Shown: positions 34,698 to 47,931 of the stretch, piece after piece | Position numbering within the stretch: position 1 is the stretch's first letter | Layout of the letters: each line of letters begins with the position of its first letter | Origin: Epinephelus fuscoguttatus | Taxonomy: Eukaryota > Chordata > Actinopteri > Perciformes > Serranidae | Direction: 5' to 3' | Length of the DNA: 64,000 bases | Assembly: GCF_011397635.1 (NCBI RefSeq) | Contig: NC_064759.1 | Coordinates: 15,148,428-15,212,427 of the forward strand | Translations under genes and position numbers: made by a program | Notes under the pieces: generated by a model | Database searches by the model: none | Told to the model about the DNA's origin: nothing | The model's input: the letters and a program-made list of their open reading frames with translations, nothing else

Positions 34698-34703
34698 AAT
34701 AAA
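34698..34703 (+). terminator. Poly(A) signal of the sbk gene
   Basis: AATAAA about 280 bases after the stop codon in AT-rich sequence. It is the first canonical signal downstream. Confidence 0.6.
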
Positions 34704-35148
34704 CTACTTTTACTTAACTTCTTGTGAGATATAGTTCATGAGTTACACATTCATTATCACACTCAGAGGACTGAATTGGTCTCCTAGGTTTGCACATTTC
34801 AAATATATATAACATTTCCATCAACCTTAGAGAAGTAACATGAACCAAAAAGGTGCCATTTATGTAATTAAATCAAATAAAACAGGGATGAATAGACTAT
34901 ATACATTTATGTAACTATATATAAAATGATTAAGTAAAAAACTGGGACTCGGTTCCAGAGAAAAACACAAAACACCAACAACAGTTTATCAAACCCAGAT
35001 CCAGAGGTCAGGGGTCATACACGTGAAGGCAGTCAGCAAAAGCAGAAAAATGAGCACGGTGTTACTCTGAAGACGTCGAAATCCAGCACTTGGGCAGTGA
35101 CTTGCCAAGTCAGAAACCAACCAAAAAAGGCGTCCTTTAATGTTGGCA

Positions 35149-35633
35149 TGATACGCGGCTGGCTGCTGGTATAGTTTAACGGCGCCCAGCAGTGTCAGAG
35201 GAAACGTGATGGGACAAGAACAAAAGTTAAGGTGCCGAAAGTCTGACTGGGATGGGCAGGAGGGGTGTTGGAAGGGTTTAACAAACACCACCTTCCACCT
35301 GAGAGAGCGATGTTTTCATCCCGTAAGATTCTAAAGCCAAACCCTGTTCTTTTTCTTCTGAATCTGACCATGTGTTTGTTGTTGAAGGAAAAAAGATGTC
35401 AATTTGCGACGTAGTGCCTTTATTTTGAAAGAAACTGTATGTAAACTGTAAATTTCCTGTGAAAACGGAGGCGTATTTTTAAAGAAGTCAATGCACGTAA
35501 CACAACAGAATGTCCCAGAACGTCAACAACCGGCGCACCCAGTGTACCTTGCACGTCGTATGTGGATGTGGAAATTCCATGACCAAACGTCAATATGCGG
35601 CAAAGTCTTGGTGAGAATGTGTTGGAGAAATCC
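35149..35633 (+). repeat. Interspersed repeat family C, copy 1
   Basis: Shares gtaagattctaaagccaaac, gctgctggtatagttta and aaatttcctgtg words, in order, with 43547-44050. The flanks differ, so this is a mobile unit rather than part of a larger duplication. Class unknown. Confidence 0.75.
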
Positions 35634-37689
35634 ATTGAGGGACATCACACAAAGAGCAAAGTCCATAGATTTGAGGAATCAAACATGAGGAAAAGGCCAG
35701 AGAGCAAGAACACAGTAGGGTGACTACGACAATCTGGCAACTGAATGTGGGAAAAACTGGGTTTTAAATACACAAGGGCTGATTACTAACCACACACAGG
35801 TGAATGGAACAACACACAGGTGATCAACAAAGGCGGGAAAACTCAGGAAGTAGAAGAAATACTAAACACAATGAGAACACATTTCAAAATAAAACAGGAA
35901 GTGGACACAAACACATGAACATAAACTTCAGAATATCACATTCTAGCTAATAGAATTGATCTAATTTACTTTAATAAAGTTTATGTATGTAAGTTTATGT
36001 ATGTATGTCAAATATATTGATACAACATATTTGAAATACACAGAATTTATCAGCAGTTATTATGTCCCGATCTCAATTGGGGCTGATCAAGGCTTTTTTT
36101 TCTTTTTAAACTTTTTGGCATCAGGTATACTGAGTTGCATAGAGGATCCAATCCTAATGTCAGCTGTCAGACTCACAAAGCTTTCATTTTAAGACATGTG
36201 GAGTTCAGCCGTCTCCAGTTCTCAACTCTTCTTTTTTCCTCCACCCTGCTGAGCTCCAATGTATGTGAAAGAGCAGGGACTGAACCCTGCCTGCGGCAAA
36301 ACACAACACGCCATAACTGACAGCAAAAATACAGTATGAGATTGTTTATCTATGTTTTGTTTTTTACCAAAATTATGAGCACGTATTTCATTTCAGCTTA
36401 GTGTGAAAGTTTATGGTGCATGGTGTTTATCCACAGGCGGAGAAGAGACAGATAGCGGTGCAGAACCAACGACAACCACACTAACCACGCCACAGCAAAG
36501 TGCAACAAAAACCCCCGGAACAAAAATCACATAAATATTCTATTTTAATGTGGCCTAATTCACACAAAAGGAAAATTAACACAAAAGGAAATAGTGTTCA
36601 TCCAGGTAACTCTGGCAAAAGCTGCACAAAAGCAACAATCACTGAAGAATAGGCTGCTCTCTTTAAGAGACAGAGACACTTCCCCGAGACAGCAACAAGG
36701 CCAAAAAGATTAAAGGGAGGGTTTGTTATTTTAGACTTATTTACTTATTTTGTATTATATAAACAAATAAACAATAAGCTTGGATGCAGAGATTTTTTTC
36801 TTGATGCATTGCAGAGCTTTTTCCATTGTCAAGCATAGGCTATATATTGGATTTGACACAACACAACCAAGGAAGCTGTGGCATCAACTGAGGCATGCAC
36901 GTCAGCCAGGTCAGGCCGAGTGAAACATCTCAGTAGTTGCATGTAATAGACTCAGTTCCTACAATTGCATCTGAGTTTTATTTGATTTAATTAAATAAAT
37001 GGTATTTTTTGGTTTATGTTAGAATTACTTGAGAATTACTACAGGTCTCTAGCATAAGAAATGACAGGACATGAGGTAAGGGAGTTTGACATATAGTCTA
37101 TGTTCTCCCACCTCACCCTCCTCAGGATCGCCCCCCAGCTATCACTTGCACGGCAAGGTTTAAGTTCAAATGTCACACCAGTGCACACTGCAGTCTATAC
37201 GTCTTGCTTTCGATGTGCTAACACCATACCAAAGTTTCAACAGTTCAATCACAGCACACCTGAAGCCTGCCCTGACTGTCTGACTGGGGTTAACCTGAGC
37301 GAGTCAGAATTCAGTGAGGTGCCAGGGCAGGGCGAACTACACAAAGAAAAAGACCAAACCAAACAACATAAACAGTCCCACAGCAAGAGCTCTGATGCTC
37401 TGTAGAGACACAAATATATAATCTTAAAGATGCTTTATTACAAAATACTAAAATGCACACAGGCTACCAGCCGCCTTCATCTCAGCAGGGAAGCAGGTCT
37501 GAAATGCATGGAAACAATAAATGTGAAAAACATTCAAACTCAACAGCATAAGACATGACACACAGATAACAGCTGTAGGCTGATCACTCTTTCTGCATTT
37601 CACTGCCCAAGTCTTGCCAACATGGCAGCACGGGATGAGATGTGCACCTGTCTCATTCCACTGGCCTAAACTGTCATCACAGCCTTCAT

Positions 37690-37945
37690 TCCACCACCTC
37701 CCTCTGTCCCCCTGAGACCCTGTGTCCTCACATGAGGACATCACATTTTGGGTTTACTTGACCTTTTTCTTCATCCTACTTAACTCAGACCTGTTGTCCT
37801 CGTTTGTGGACACTTTTTGTGCCATCTAGTGGCAGTAAGAGCACAATACACTAATCCATGTAAAAACAAGATGGCAGCCATCTCTGCCACGTCAGTCTGC
37901 AGCCGATCCAAAACCTGATCACACTATATGGTTGAAACTTGTTTA
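37690..37945 (-). repeat. Interspersed repeat family B, copy 2
   Basis: Reverse-complement relative of 23750-24125 but without the 102 bp MITE. The empty site lies near 37830 (agtggcagtaag). Confidence 0.7.
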
Positions 37946-38469
37946 ATTGTGATTATTAATGTTCATAGTTTGATATGATAACAAATTTGACCAATTTTAG
38001 TGACAGCAACAAGCTCGTTTGAAGACACTGTATCTTAATTATTGTTGATAATGCCAGGTTTTTGTATATAATAGAAATATGTGAACATAACAAAAAAGAC
38101 CAAATAAATTCTTTATCCCATTTCCCACTTCACAAAAAAACACGCTCATATCTGACTTTTGTTTTTAATGGAAAAGGTTACAATCAGTTTATGCTCCAAG
38201 GTCAGATGACTCTGCAGGAGTCACAGGTATTTATTGGGTCCACCTCGATTGGCTTTGAATTGCAGTAATGGAAATACTACACCCAGGTGGACATGCTAAT
38301 TTTGTTATAAAAATCAAATAGCTACCGTAACATTTTCACTTGCCTCCATGCTGCTTTCTACTGTTCACTAACCTGTTTTCCAGACCCGTACTGTAGTCGA
38401 CTAACTTTGGGATTTTAATCTATCACGTACCTGCATACACGTGCTAATTTTGGTAGAAAAAGGGTATTT

Positions 38470-39480
38470 GTGTCAGGAATCAGTTCAGGAAGGACCCAAA
38501 TGCAAAGCAGGAGGCAGGTTAGAGGTTTAACAAAAAGCGAGCTTTAATAAAGATGTCACAAAACATCCAGAACAGGCAGGTAACTGAAAGTCCAAATGAA
38601 AGATCCAAAACTAGACTGAAAAGGTATTTGCCCAATAAGGAAAAAGAACAGGGAACCACACCAAAAAATGCATGGATGAACACAGGAACTAATAAACTGA
38701 CAAGGAACAAACACACAGAAAACACAGAAAACTGATCAAAAGAACCAGACACAGCTGGAGTAGGTGGACATGGGCAAATAGGGATTGGGTAACAACCAGG
38801 GTGTGGTTGGGATCACTAGTGTGGAGCAAACAAGATTAATGCTGTGTTCTATTGGTAGCCGGAACCAGGATTGATACGGTTTCCGGTCTGGAAAAGTACA
38901 AAAGAACACCCGTTCTACCCGGAGGTCTCATCATCAAACTCGGGCAAGGTCCAGGTGGACCGAGTCGGTAGAATTGACGTCACGACAAAGATGGCTGCGC
39001 ACATTGTGAATGGTAGACAAAGTTATTTGTCCTCAATTTGTCCTCGTATATGCTGTTTAATTAAACGTTTGTGTTGTAAAAATCATACAAGCACTTTGCA
39101 ATGGCATTTCTATTTCACTGTTGATTTGTGTTGGAAAAAAAGACTGTGCAAGCCCGTTGTGGCCTAAAGTCGTTTGAACCAGCAAAGTCTCCAGTGCTCA
39201 GCAACCATGCAAACAAAACAAACTTACTGTGCGCCGCCATGTTTTCCAGACTGTTGCAATGAAGCGCTTTCAGATCAGACGTGTCATACAGTCATATAAA
39301 TCTGACAAGGAATGACCAGCTTGGATTGCCAAACGAATGCAGCATAATACACAACAGGTGTGAGGGGAAGACTCTGGGAACAGGGAAGGACTAACGAGAC
39401 TGAAGGAAAACAGGTGTGATATAAACAGGCAGGAAAACACAATAAGACAGGACATAAAACCAGACATGACACATGACGAG
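38470..39480. repeat. Composite interspersed repeat
   Basis: Left part (aggacccaaatgcaaagc, aacaaaaagcgagctttaat) and right part (aaaaccagacatgacacatg) look like arms of one fish repeat separated by about 430 bases (38832-39265). Class not identified. Confidence 0.35.
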
Positions 39481-41499
39481 GGAATCTACAAAATAAGCGC
39501 ATTGAATCCAGTCAGTTTTATTTAGAAGGTGCACAACTTCAAATTTGTCTCTTATTACACCATTAAGATAAAGAGCATTTTAGAATAGTATTTCATGGTT
39601 CATATTTAATTGCAAATCTGGAGCTGAACCTCTGACAACACTGAAATACTGCACCGTAAGGACAACCCACCCCCTGCTGCTCCACTGCTATTACTGTCAC
39701 TCAGACCCCCCAACTAATCTGACCCCAGGGTCCCTGAGCTTTATTGACAAAAATATAAATGTGACTGATGCAGTGCAGGAGGCATTTTAATCTTTCAAAG
39801 CTTAAAAAAGGGGGTTATAAAATGTTGGTAATGAGTTAACGTAAAAATAAATGTAATACCAAAGGTAATAATGTTACAATAAACTTAGTAAAGGTAATAT
39901 AGAATTTAGTATTCCTTAAATGATTTTATAATACAACAAGCCATACACAAAGACTTATAAACGTCTGTAGCTGCTTAAAAACTGTCACCGTCTGATTATG
40001 TATCAACACGTGTAACCAGTGCTGACCTAGTACATACCATGCTCTAGGCAAGCTTCCCCTGGCAGCCCCCACCCCAGATTTTATCATTATTATGTGTTGT
40101 ATGTATTACAACAAATCAAGAGTCAATGAGAAATCAACACAAATAAGCAGCTAACAAACAACAAGGGAATACAATATATGCACATTTGCAGATTTAGTCT
40201 TCTTTTTGTTTCTGTTCTGCACCTCTGATGGCTTTTACATTTTTATTTTCTCTTATTCTAACACTCTCCACGTACAGTACACCCCTCTCCAGCATTTCCC
40301 TGATGTTTGACTTTCTTTGAATGTCAAAAAAAAAAAAAAGTCAGCCTATGACACCTTTAAGAGAGATTCTAGAAACATCTACCTACGGAGAGAAGTGACA
40401 TCTTTGGCGCAGTTTCTGAACAGCTGCTGCAGAACAGACGAAGCACATCTAAAATTGGACTGAACAATACAACCTGATAGTGATACCACCGTGAACTTCT
40501 TCCAAGTTGGAGAGATGCAAACCCCGGGCGTGCTACCTGCAGCAGGAGAGACATGATGACATTTACAGTGAAGCTAAAAGCTTTCGTGCTCTACGTGGAT
40601 GCGTGGGTGACTGACGTGTTGACAGCTAGTTTTAGAGTAGTTTTATAGCTTGCTAAAGTGTCTTTCATTTTCATGTTGATTTAGTTTTTGATGATTTGTT
40701 TTACATTTTCAGTTTCCAGGTATTCCAAATAACTAATTTCCATAATTTTCAGAATTAGTTTTAGGTTTATTTTATTTTAATAAGGGGGGTATTTGTCAGG
40801 AGCAAGATTTAAGAAGTCCAGAATATGTATTGCAAGTCAAACACAACACTTTCTGAAGGCAACTGGCTCACGTGGACATCTCAGTCTTAATAAACATATG
40901 CACTCATGCCTCGTCATGCTTGCTGTGCTGACGTATTTGACCAAACTGACAAAACGTAAGACATTTTCTGTATATTTTTATTTTATTTTAGTTTAGTATT
41001 TTAGTTTTGAAAGTGCACAATAACATTTCAGCTTTTTTTTCCAGTTAACTCAAATGTTTATACACCTAGTTCTAGTTTTTAGTTTTAAAAAAGTCACATG
41101 AAGTCTTCACACATGACAGGTCGACCTCCGTTGTCCTACATCTGTCACAGCGGACAACTACTGTTTGAAAAATCACCTGCATTCCTGCTGCAGTGCCACA
41201 GAGAAGAATGCTTTGATATAGCTTAAGGCCACTTTGCACGGCACTGAATCATGGTGTTAACAACTATCTACCACTGCAGATATAAAAAACTTGGCAGCAA
41301 GAAAAAAATAAAATCCCCCGTCACGATCAATGTTTGTTAGCAATACATGAAGCTGCTTTTACTTCCACTGCAATAACTAAATGTAAAAATGTAAAAATGC
41401 ATCACAAAAAAATGAGCTTTCACATTGCAACGTGCACAATATCTCAGTTTCAAGTTGGACTGCATCCCTTTTGGTAGCGAGCTGCTAATGTGTGGTGCG

Positions 41500-41528
41500 C
41501 TCGTGTGTGTGTGTGTGTGTGTGTGTGT
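41500..41528. repeat. (GT)n microsatellite
   Basis: Uninterrupted GT run in unique intergenic DNA. Confidence 0.95.
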
Positions 41529-42274
41529 CAGTAGGGCCTTTGCTAACCCCTGCTAAGGGCCACTCCAGATGGATTTATAAATAGACCTCAGACCAATCTA
41601 TTTACACACTCTGCACATCATCACCTCCATCTGACTATCTGCACTCCACAGCGCTCCAAATGCAAAAGTCAGGCTGCCTTGGCGCCTGCAGGCCTGTAAC
41701 AGCACAATCTGATGGAACACCGTGACCCATCTCTCCTGTTAACTCCCTCGTCTCTACTCCATCTTCATCCCCCACCCTTCTTGCTGATTACTTTTCCCTT
41801 TGCGCTGCTCCTCTAATGCCACTCAGACCTTGTGTTTCTCTTTCATCTTCACTTCTGCGGTCACATCTACTTTGTTCAACCATGACGGCTGTCTCCCCGT
41901 CAGTCACTCTGTCCCCAGACCTCTGTCCTCTCAGGTCACAGTAACACGAACCAAGAGCGACTTCTTTAGCTCTGCCACATAGTATGTTTACGTTGAAACA
42001 CTTGGTATCTCCTTTGGTAACGGCTGTTGTTGTAGATGTGCTGTTTTCCTGGAAACAGGACACAAGGCTCATGTGACAATCAGGCGAGGGGTTAATGGAG
42101 GACCACAGTCTGACAAATGGAAACACATGGCGCAGACCACAGAGACAATAGAGCGCCAGCACAACGATGCTGATCGAGGTGCAAATCTGCTCGAGGTCCA
42201 CAAGGACAGATAGCAGGGATGATGAAAACAGGAGAAATCAAGGACAGATATACAGGCAGGTCCTCTCTAAAACC

Positions 42275-42573
42275 CATGGATGGATTAATGAATGGGCCTA
42301 CCGGGCACAGGCCCAGGGACCTTCCTGGCCTTCAACCGCAAAATGTCACTCAAATTACCAACAAGAAAGAGACTTGAAGAGACCACTAAGGGCACAAAAC
42401 GACCACAAAACATCCAAGGACCTGCAAAAAGCCACAAAAAGACGCATAATGACAAAAGAAATATGTTAAACAAAGAAGCAAAACCACCACAAAGTCTGTG
42501 TCTTGCCTCCATGTAAGAGAGGAGGTGGGCCTGTCTATGCCCGGGGGGCCCATTGTCTCATTATCAACCCATG
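42275..42573. mobile_element. Minisatellite-bearing hAT-like element, copy 2 (299 bp)
   Basis: Same arms as 26528-27725 (left catggatggattaatgaatg, right in reverse catgggttgataatgagaca) with only a short stretch of the minisatellite units. Flanks ctaaaacc (42267-42274) and cagaaacc (42574-42581) match 6 of 8. Confidence 0.72.
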
Positions 42574-42916
42574 CAGAAACCCAACTGCAACGTCATCAAG
42601 ATGTGGCTAATTTTACCTTAAGTCGTCTTTGTGCTTCCAAGTCACGACAGACCTTTAAACATTTGTGAAGGTGGAAGGCACACTTGCAAATCTAGAAACC
42701 CGAGAACATCGGATTTAGTTTTGTAATGGCAACAAAATTTAGATTTCATGCCACCGGTATCGAATGAGGCTCACTTTGGCACAAATGTTCTAACTTTGTC
42801 AAGGCATGGTGTCAAATTCACTGCCTTTAAAGCATCTTCAGAATGTATATTTCATTTTTTATATGCAGTGAGTTTCCTCGTTCCTCGTTTCTGGCCAGAA
42901 GAGAGTTTCATGTTCT

Positions 42917-44302
42917 TTAAATGGACAGTTCACCCCAAAATAAAAAATGACACATTATTTTTCCTCTTACCTGTTGTGCTGTTTATTAAGGTTTGTGTGA
43001 GTTGGCGAGTGTTGGAGATATCGGCCGTAGAGGTGTCTGCCTTCTCCCTAATAGAATGAAACTAGATGGCAACAGTACCAAAAAGAAAACATTTGAAAAA
43101 CTCAACAGAAATCCCAAAATTATGAATGGTTACTCAAGATAAACCAAACATTTTGTTGTGAGCCGTTTCATATGTTCTTTCCACCCAACCGCACACGCCG
43201 GACGCCATTAAAGGGATAGTGTACCCAAAAATTAAAATTCAGCCATTATCTACTCACCCATATGCCGAGGGAGGCTCTAGTGAAGTTTTAGAGTCCTCAC
43301 AACACTTGCGGAGATCCGAGGGGGGAGTGGGTAGCAGCACAACTGCACACCTAATGGCTGACGGCGCCCCAGATTAAAACGTCCAAGAACACATAATTGA
43401 AACCACAAAATATCTCCATACTGCTCGTTCATAGTGATCAAAGTATCCTGAACGTCATTTGAACTCTGTTTTTAGCCTCACTGTAGCCTGCAGCTCTAAC
43501 TGCCTCTCTGTGGACCGCGCTCACATGTGCAGCGCTTCAGGACAGTATGATACGCAGCCAGCTGCTGGTATAGTTTAAGGGCACCCAGTGGCATCAGGGG
43601 GAAACACAGTGGGACAAGGACGAAAGTTAAGGCGGCGAAAGTCCAACTGGGGCAGGTGGAAGGAGAGATGGATGGATCCAACAAACCGACTTTCACCCGA
43701 GAGAGCAGTGTTTGTGTCCCGTAAGATTCTAAAGCCAAACCCTGTTCTTTTTTCCTAAAACTAACCATGTATGTTAGTTGTTGAAGGGAAAAAAATGTAA
43801 ATGCGCAGTGTTGTACCGATGTACTGAGTTTATACTGAAAGAGACTGTATGTAAATGTTAAATTTCCTGTGGAAACAGAAGTGTATTTTGAAAGAAGACA
43901 ATGCATGTAACAGGCAGAACTTGACCCAGTGTCCCAGAACGTCAAATACGGATGCACCCAGGGTACCTTGCACATCGAATGTGGACATTGAAAGTTCATG
44001 ACCAAGCCGACAATACGTGACGAGGTTGGAGTGAGAATATGTTGAGCAGATGCACTCTTCCTTCTGGCCGTGATACTGCTGACAGGTGAAGTTTGGTAGA
44101 AAGAAAATAGTTCCTACATGAAACTTTGAGTACCACAAGCCGAGTGCCATCTAGTTCCATTTTACAGAAAAGAAGGCAGACATCTCTACGGCTGATATCT
44201 CAACACTTGGCAACTCACACCAAAACAAATCTAGACTGATAAAAAGCACAGGTGAGGGGGGAAAACATGTATTTTTGATGTCGGGGTGAACTGTCCCTTT
44301 AA
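42917..44302. mobile_element. Inverted-end DNA element with nested insertions
   Basis: Left ttaaatggacagttcacccc; the right end in reverse reads ttaaagggacagttcacccc. Longer inverted similarity lies inside (gatatcggccgtagaggtgt against the reverse of acatctctacggctgatatc). A second element begins inside at 43208 (ttaaagggatagtgtaccca), and family C copy 2 follows. Confidence 0.7.
43547..44050 (+). repeat. Interspersed repeat family C, copy 2
   Basis: See 35149-35633. A 169-residue minus reading frame here has a related frame in copy 1 (both contain LYQQ.AAYH), but it matches no protein I know. Confidence 0.7.
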
Positions 44303-45676
44303 TGTTTCTCCTTTAGCACAGATAAAAACAGGTTGCACGGATGAAGCAAGGGGAGACAAGCAGCTGGAAAATTACATTAGGTGTAACAGATATTTAGACA
44401 GATATCTGAAAAAAACGCATCACATGTCGTGAGAGTGGTCACTGCAAAAGCAGACACCGATATAAGAGCCAGATTGATGGCAAATAAAGAGTTCATATGG
44501 CCAAACGTCTGAAATGTATCCCAGCGGTGAAGCAAAACACTTGGGTCATCACAGCATAAGTTTTCCACCTACACACTCAACTTTCGCCGTCACCTGTCCG
44601 CTTGTTAAGGATCAGCTACTTTAATTGCTTAAACAGGGTCGAGGGTGATGATAGTGATTGACAGGAAGAGCCACAAATTATCACTTTTGAAGAGTGAAGG
44701 GCATCGATGAGCAACACTGGATCTAGTGTGTTGGACGTCATGAGTGGCATTTGCTGAGAATCACTACGTGTTAATGGGAAAGTTCACCTGCTGCAGAGTG
44801 TGTGTGGAAACACAGCAGCACAGCTACCAGTTAGACAGTAAGAGAGAGGTAGAGTGAGGGAAGAGTGTAGGGGTGAAAAGGAGGTCGGTGGTAGAGTATG
44901 GATTGCAGAGCCGGCATGCCTCAAGCAATGCCATCCAACTAATAAACAAGTGGAGAGATTATCATCTGTTTACTATCTGGCATGCTTGACTTAACCATGC
45001 TGCATTGCTCTCTAGATCCCTCCACCACCTGCCTCCTCTACTCCTCTTTTCTACCTCTTTCTTCCTCTCTGCCTCTCTCAGCAGCGTGGGCCGTGGCAGG
45101 TTGAGGCGTTCAAAGGATTGATCGTCCCTCCTCCCCTCTTTTGCTTACATGGCCTCTATTTGTCAAGCTGTCATCGGCCTCGCCCGGTCGACCTTGTTAG
45201 GGCCACCCCACAGGCACGCACCCTGGAGTCCCTGTAGCCCCAATATGTCAAGAGGATGATGAGTGTCTCCCTCTTGGACGGGGCTTGGCCCGCTGTATTG
45301 TGAGAGCCAGTGAGAGTTGTGACTTCAGCGGAATGTGTAGCAATATTTATATTAGCCAGATACGTGCAGAGTCAAGTTTCCCTGCCAATGCGGCTATAAC
45401 GGTCCCAATGAAAAACATATTTTCAACACAAAGAGCCTCTGAGACAAAGGGTCAGGAACTGTGATCTTCGTAGTCACTGTCTGCTTTGAACACTTAACCA
45501 CTTGGGATATTTGAAGATTAATATATGCAAACTGATAATAAAGGAATTGTGAATCAGGAATAATTATATATACAAATGAAAATATAATCTAGATGGAAAA
45601 TTGTTAAAGTCCCTGTGCAATTAGAGGTTCTGTTGATTTTTAAGTGTGCTTATATTCTTATTCCCTTTTATACCTA

Positions 45677-47303
45677 CAGTACAGGCCAAAAGTTTGGACA
45701 CACCTTCTCATTCAATGCGTTTTCTTTATTTTCATGACTATTTACATTGTAGATTCTCACTGAAGGCATCAAAACTATGAATGAACACATGTGGAGTTAT
45801 GTACTTAACAAAAAAAGGTGAAATAACTGAAAACATGTTTTATATTCTAGTTTCTTCAAAATAGCCACCCTTTGCTCTGATTACTGCTTTGCACACTCTT
45901 GGCATTCTCTCCATGAGCTTCAAGAGGTAGTCACCTGAAATGGTTTCCACTTCACAGGTGTGCCTTATCAGGGTTAATTAGTGGAATTTCTTGCTTTATC
46001 AATGGGGTTGGGACCATCAGTTGTGTTGTGCAGAAGTCAGGTTAATACACAGCCGACAGCCCTATTGGACAACTGTTAAAATTCATATTATGGCAAGAAC
46101 CAATCAGCTAACTAAAGAAAAACGAGTGGCCATCATTACTTTAAGAAATGAAGGTCAGTCAGTCCGGAAAATTGCGAAAACTTTAAATGTGTCCCCAAGT
46201 GGAGTCGCAAAAACCATCAAGCGCTACAACGAAACTGGCACACATGAGGACCGACCCAGGAAAGGAAGACCAAGAGTCACCTCTGCTTCTGAGGATAAGT
46301 TCATCCGAGTCACCAGCCTCAGAAATCGCAAGTTAACAGCAGCTCAGATCAGAGACCAGATGAATGCCACACAGAGTTCTAGCAGCAGACCCATCTCTAG
46401 AACAACTGTTAAGAGGAGACTGCGAATCAGGCCTTCATGGTCAAATAGCTGCTAGGAAACCACTGCTAAGGAGAGGCAACAAGCAGAAGAGATTTGTTTG
46501 GGCCAAGAAACACAAGGAATGGACATTAGACCAGTGGAAATCTGTGCTTTGGTCTGATGAGTCCAAATTTGAGATCTTTGGTTCCAACCGCCGTGTCTTT
46601 GTGAGACGCAGAAAAGGTGAAGCGGATGGATTCCACATGCCTGGTTCCCACTGTGAAGCATGGAGGAGGAGGTGTGATGGTGTGGGGTGTTTTGCTGGTG
46701 ACACTGTTGGGGATTTATTCAAAATTGAAGGCACACTGAACCAGCATGGCTACCACAGCATCCTGCAGCGACATGCCATCCCATCCGGTTTGCGTTTAGT
46801 TGGGCGATCATTTATTTTTCAACAGGACAATGACCCCAAACACACCTCCAGGCTGTGTAAGGGCTATTTGACCAAGAAGGAGAGTGATGGAGTGCTGCGG
46901 CAGATGACCTGGCCTCCACAGTCACCGGACCTGAACCCAATCGAGATGGTTTGGGGTGAGCTGGACCGCAGAGTGAAGGCAAAGGGGCCAACAAGTGCTA
47001 AACACCTCTGGGAACTCCTTCAAGACTGTTGGAAAACCATTTCAGGTGACTACCTCTTGAAGCTCATGGAGAGAATGCCAAGAGTGTGTAAAGCAGTAAT
47101 CAGAGCAAAGGGTGGCTATTTTGAAGAAACTAGAATATAAAACATGTTTTCAGTTATTTCACCTTTTTTTGTTAAGTACATAACTCCACATGTGTTCATT
47201 CATAGTTTTGATGCCTTCAGTGAGAATCTACAATGTAAATAGTCATGAAAATAAAGAAAACGCATTGAATGAGAAGGTGTGTCCAAACTTTTGGCCTGTA
47301 CTG
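45677..47303 (+). mobile_element. Tc1-like transposon with 270 bp inverted repeats
   Basis: TA duplications at 45675-45676 and 47304-47305. The ends cagtacaggccaaaagtttg belong to a well-known fish Tc1/mariner group. The left repeat (45677-45946) and right repeat (47034-47303) are both 270 bp and identical as far as I can compare by eye, with no length difference. The right repeat covers the last codons of the transposase, so the left repeat is a reverse copy of coding sequence. Confidence 0.93.
46090..47140 (+). pseudogene. Tc1-like transposase, frameshifted
   Basis: Starts MARTNQLTKEKRVAIITLRN with paired-type helix-turn-helix repeats and a GRPR hook. The frame breaks near 46418-46430, just after TTVKRRL, and continues in another frame. 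A second, compensating pair of shifts lies near 46618-46630 and 46685-46692, leaving about 20 residues out of frame. The catalytic triad context is visible (WSDESKF, QQDNDPKH, LNPIEMVWGEL; DD34E spacing). Not able to give a full protein as it stands; mobilisation would need enzyme from another copy. Confidence 0.88.
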
Positions 47304-47931
47304 TATATGCTAGGGATAACTAAGAATATATTATCGACATAAATGTAAATAAATTTATAGCAGTAAATCTTAGGTATTAACATATATTTTTTGATAATAT
47401 GCTTGTATTTCATTCATTTTTTAACTACCAAGGATATTTTAGAATTATATTAATTATATTATATAATTATATTACATTTATATTTCTTTGTAATTCCTGT
47501 TATCATTGTTATTTTATTTTTAATTTTATTTTTACACTCTACTCAGGTCTATCAAAAATAAGATGTTGATTTCCTGCTTAAATAAAACATGTATATATAT
47601 TCCAGTGGTTAAAGTTCATCAATTAATTGAATTGTGCAATTTGATATGGTCAAAATGATCATTTTGCAAGTAGCTGTGCCATACTGAGAAATAGATGTAG
47701 CAGAGTTAGTTGCAAAATGAGACTAGAGACCAGAAAAAGTCTGAAAGACAACAAATGAGAGGGGAAGAAGTACCCTTGGCATCTTTACATGGATCACAAA
47801 CTATGATGCTTTTTTTTATTACTTCAGCTGAGCAAATATGTTTACAGAAAAATATGTTTTTATGAAGTTTAACTTAGTTTTGTGCTTATTTCAGAAATAT
47901 TTTATTGAAGGTATCCTCTGTTAATGAACCT

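Noticed and set aside
41788-42201. 137-residue minus ORF with a hydrophobic start
   Set aside because: No recognisable domain, low-complexity end, no splice or promoter support; length is within chance for this region.
43496-44005. 169-residue minus ORF
   Set aside because: Lies in repeat family C. A related frame in the other copy is explained by shared ancestry of the repeat, and no known protein matches.
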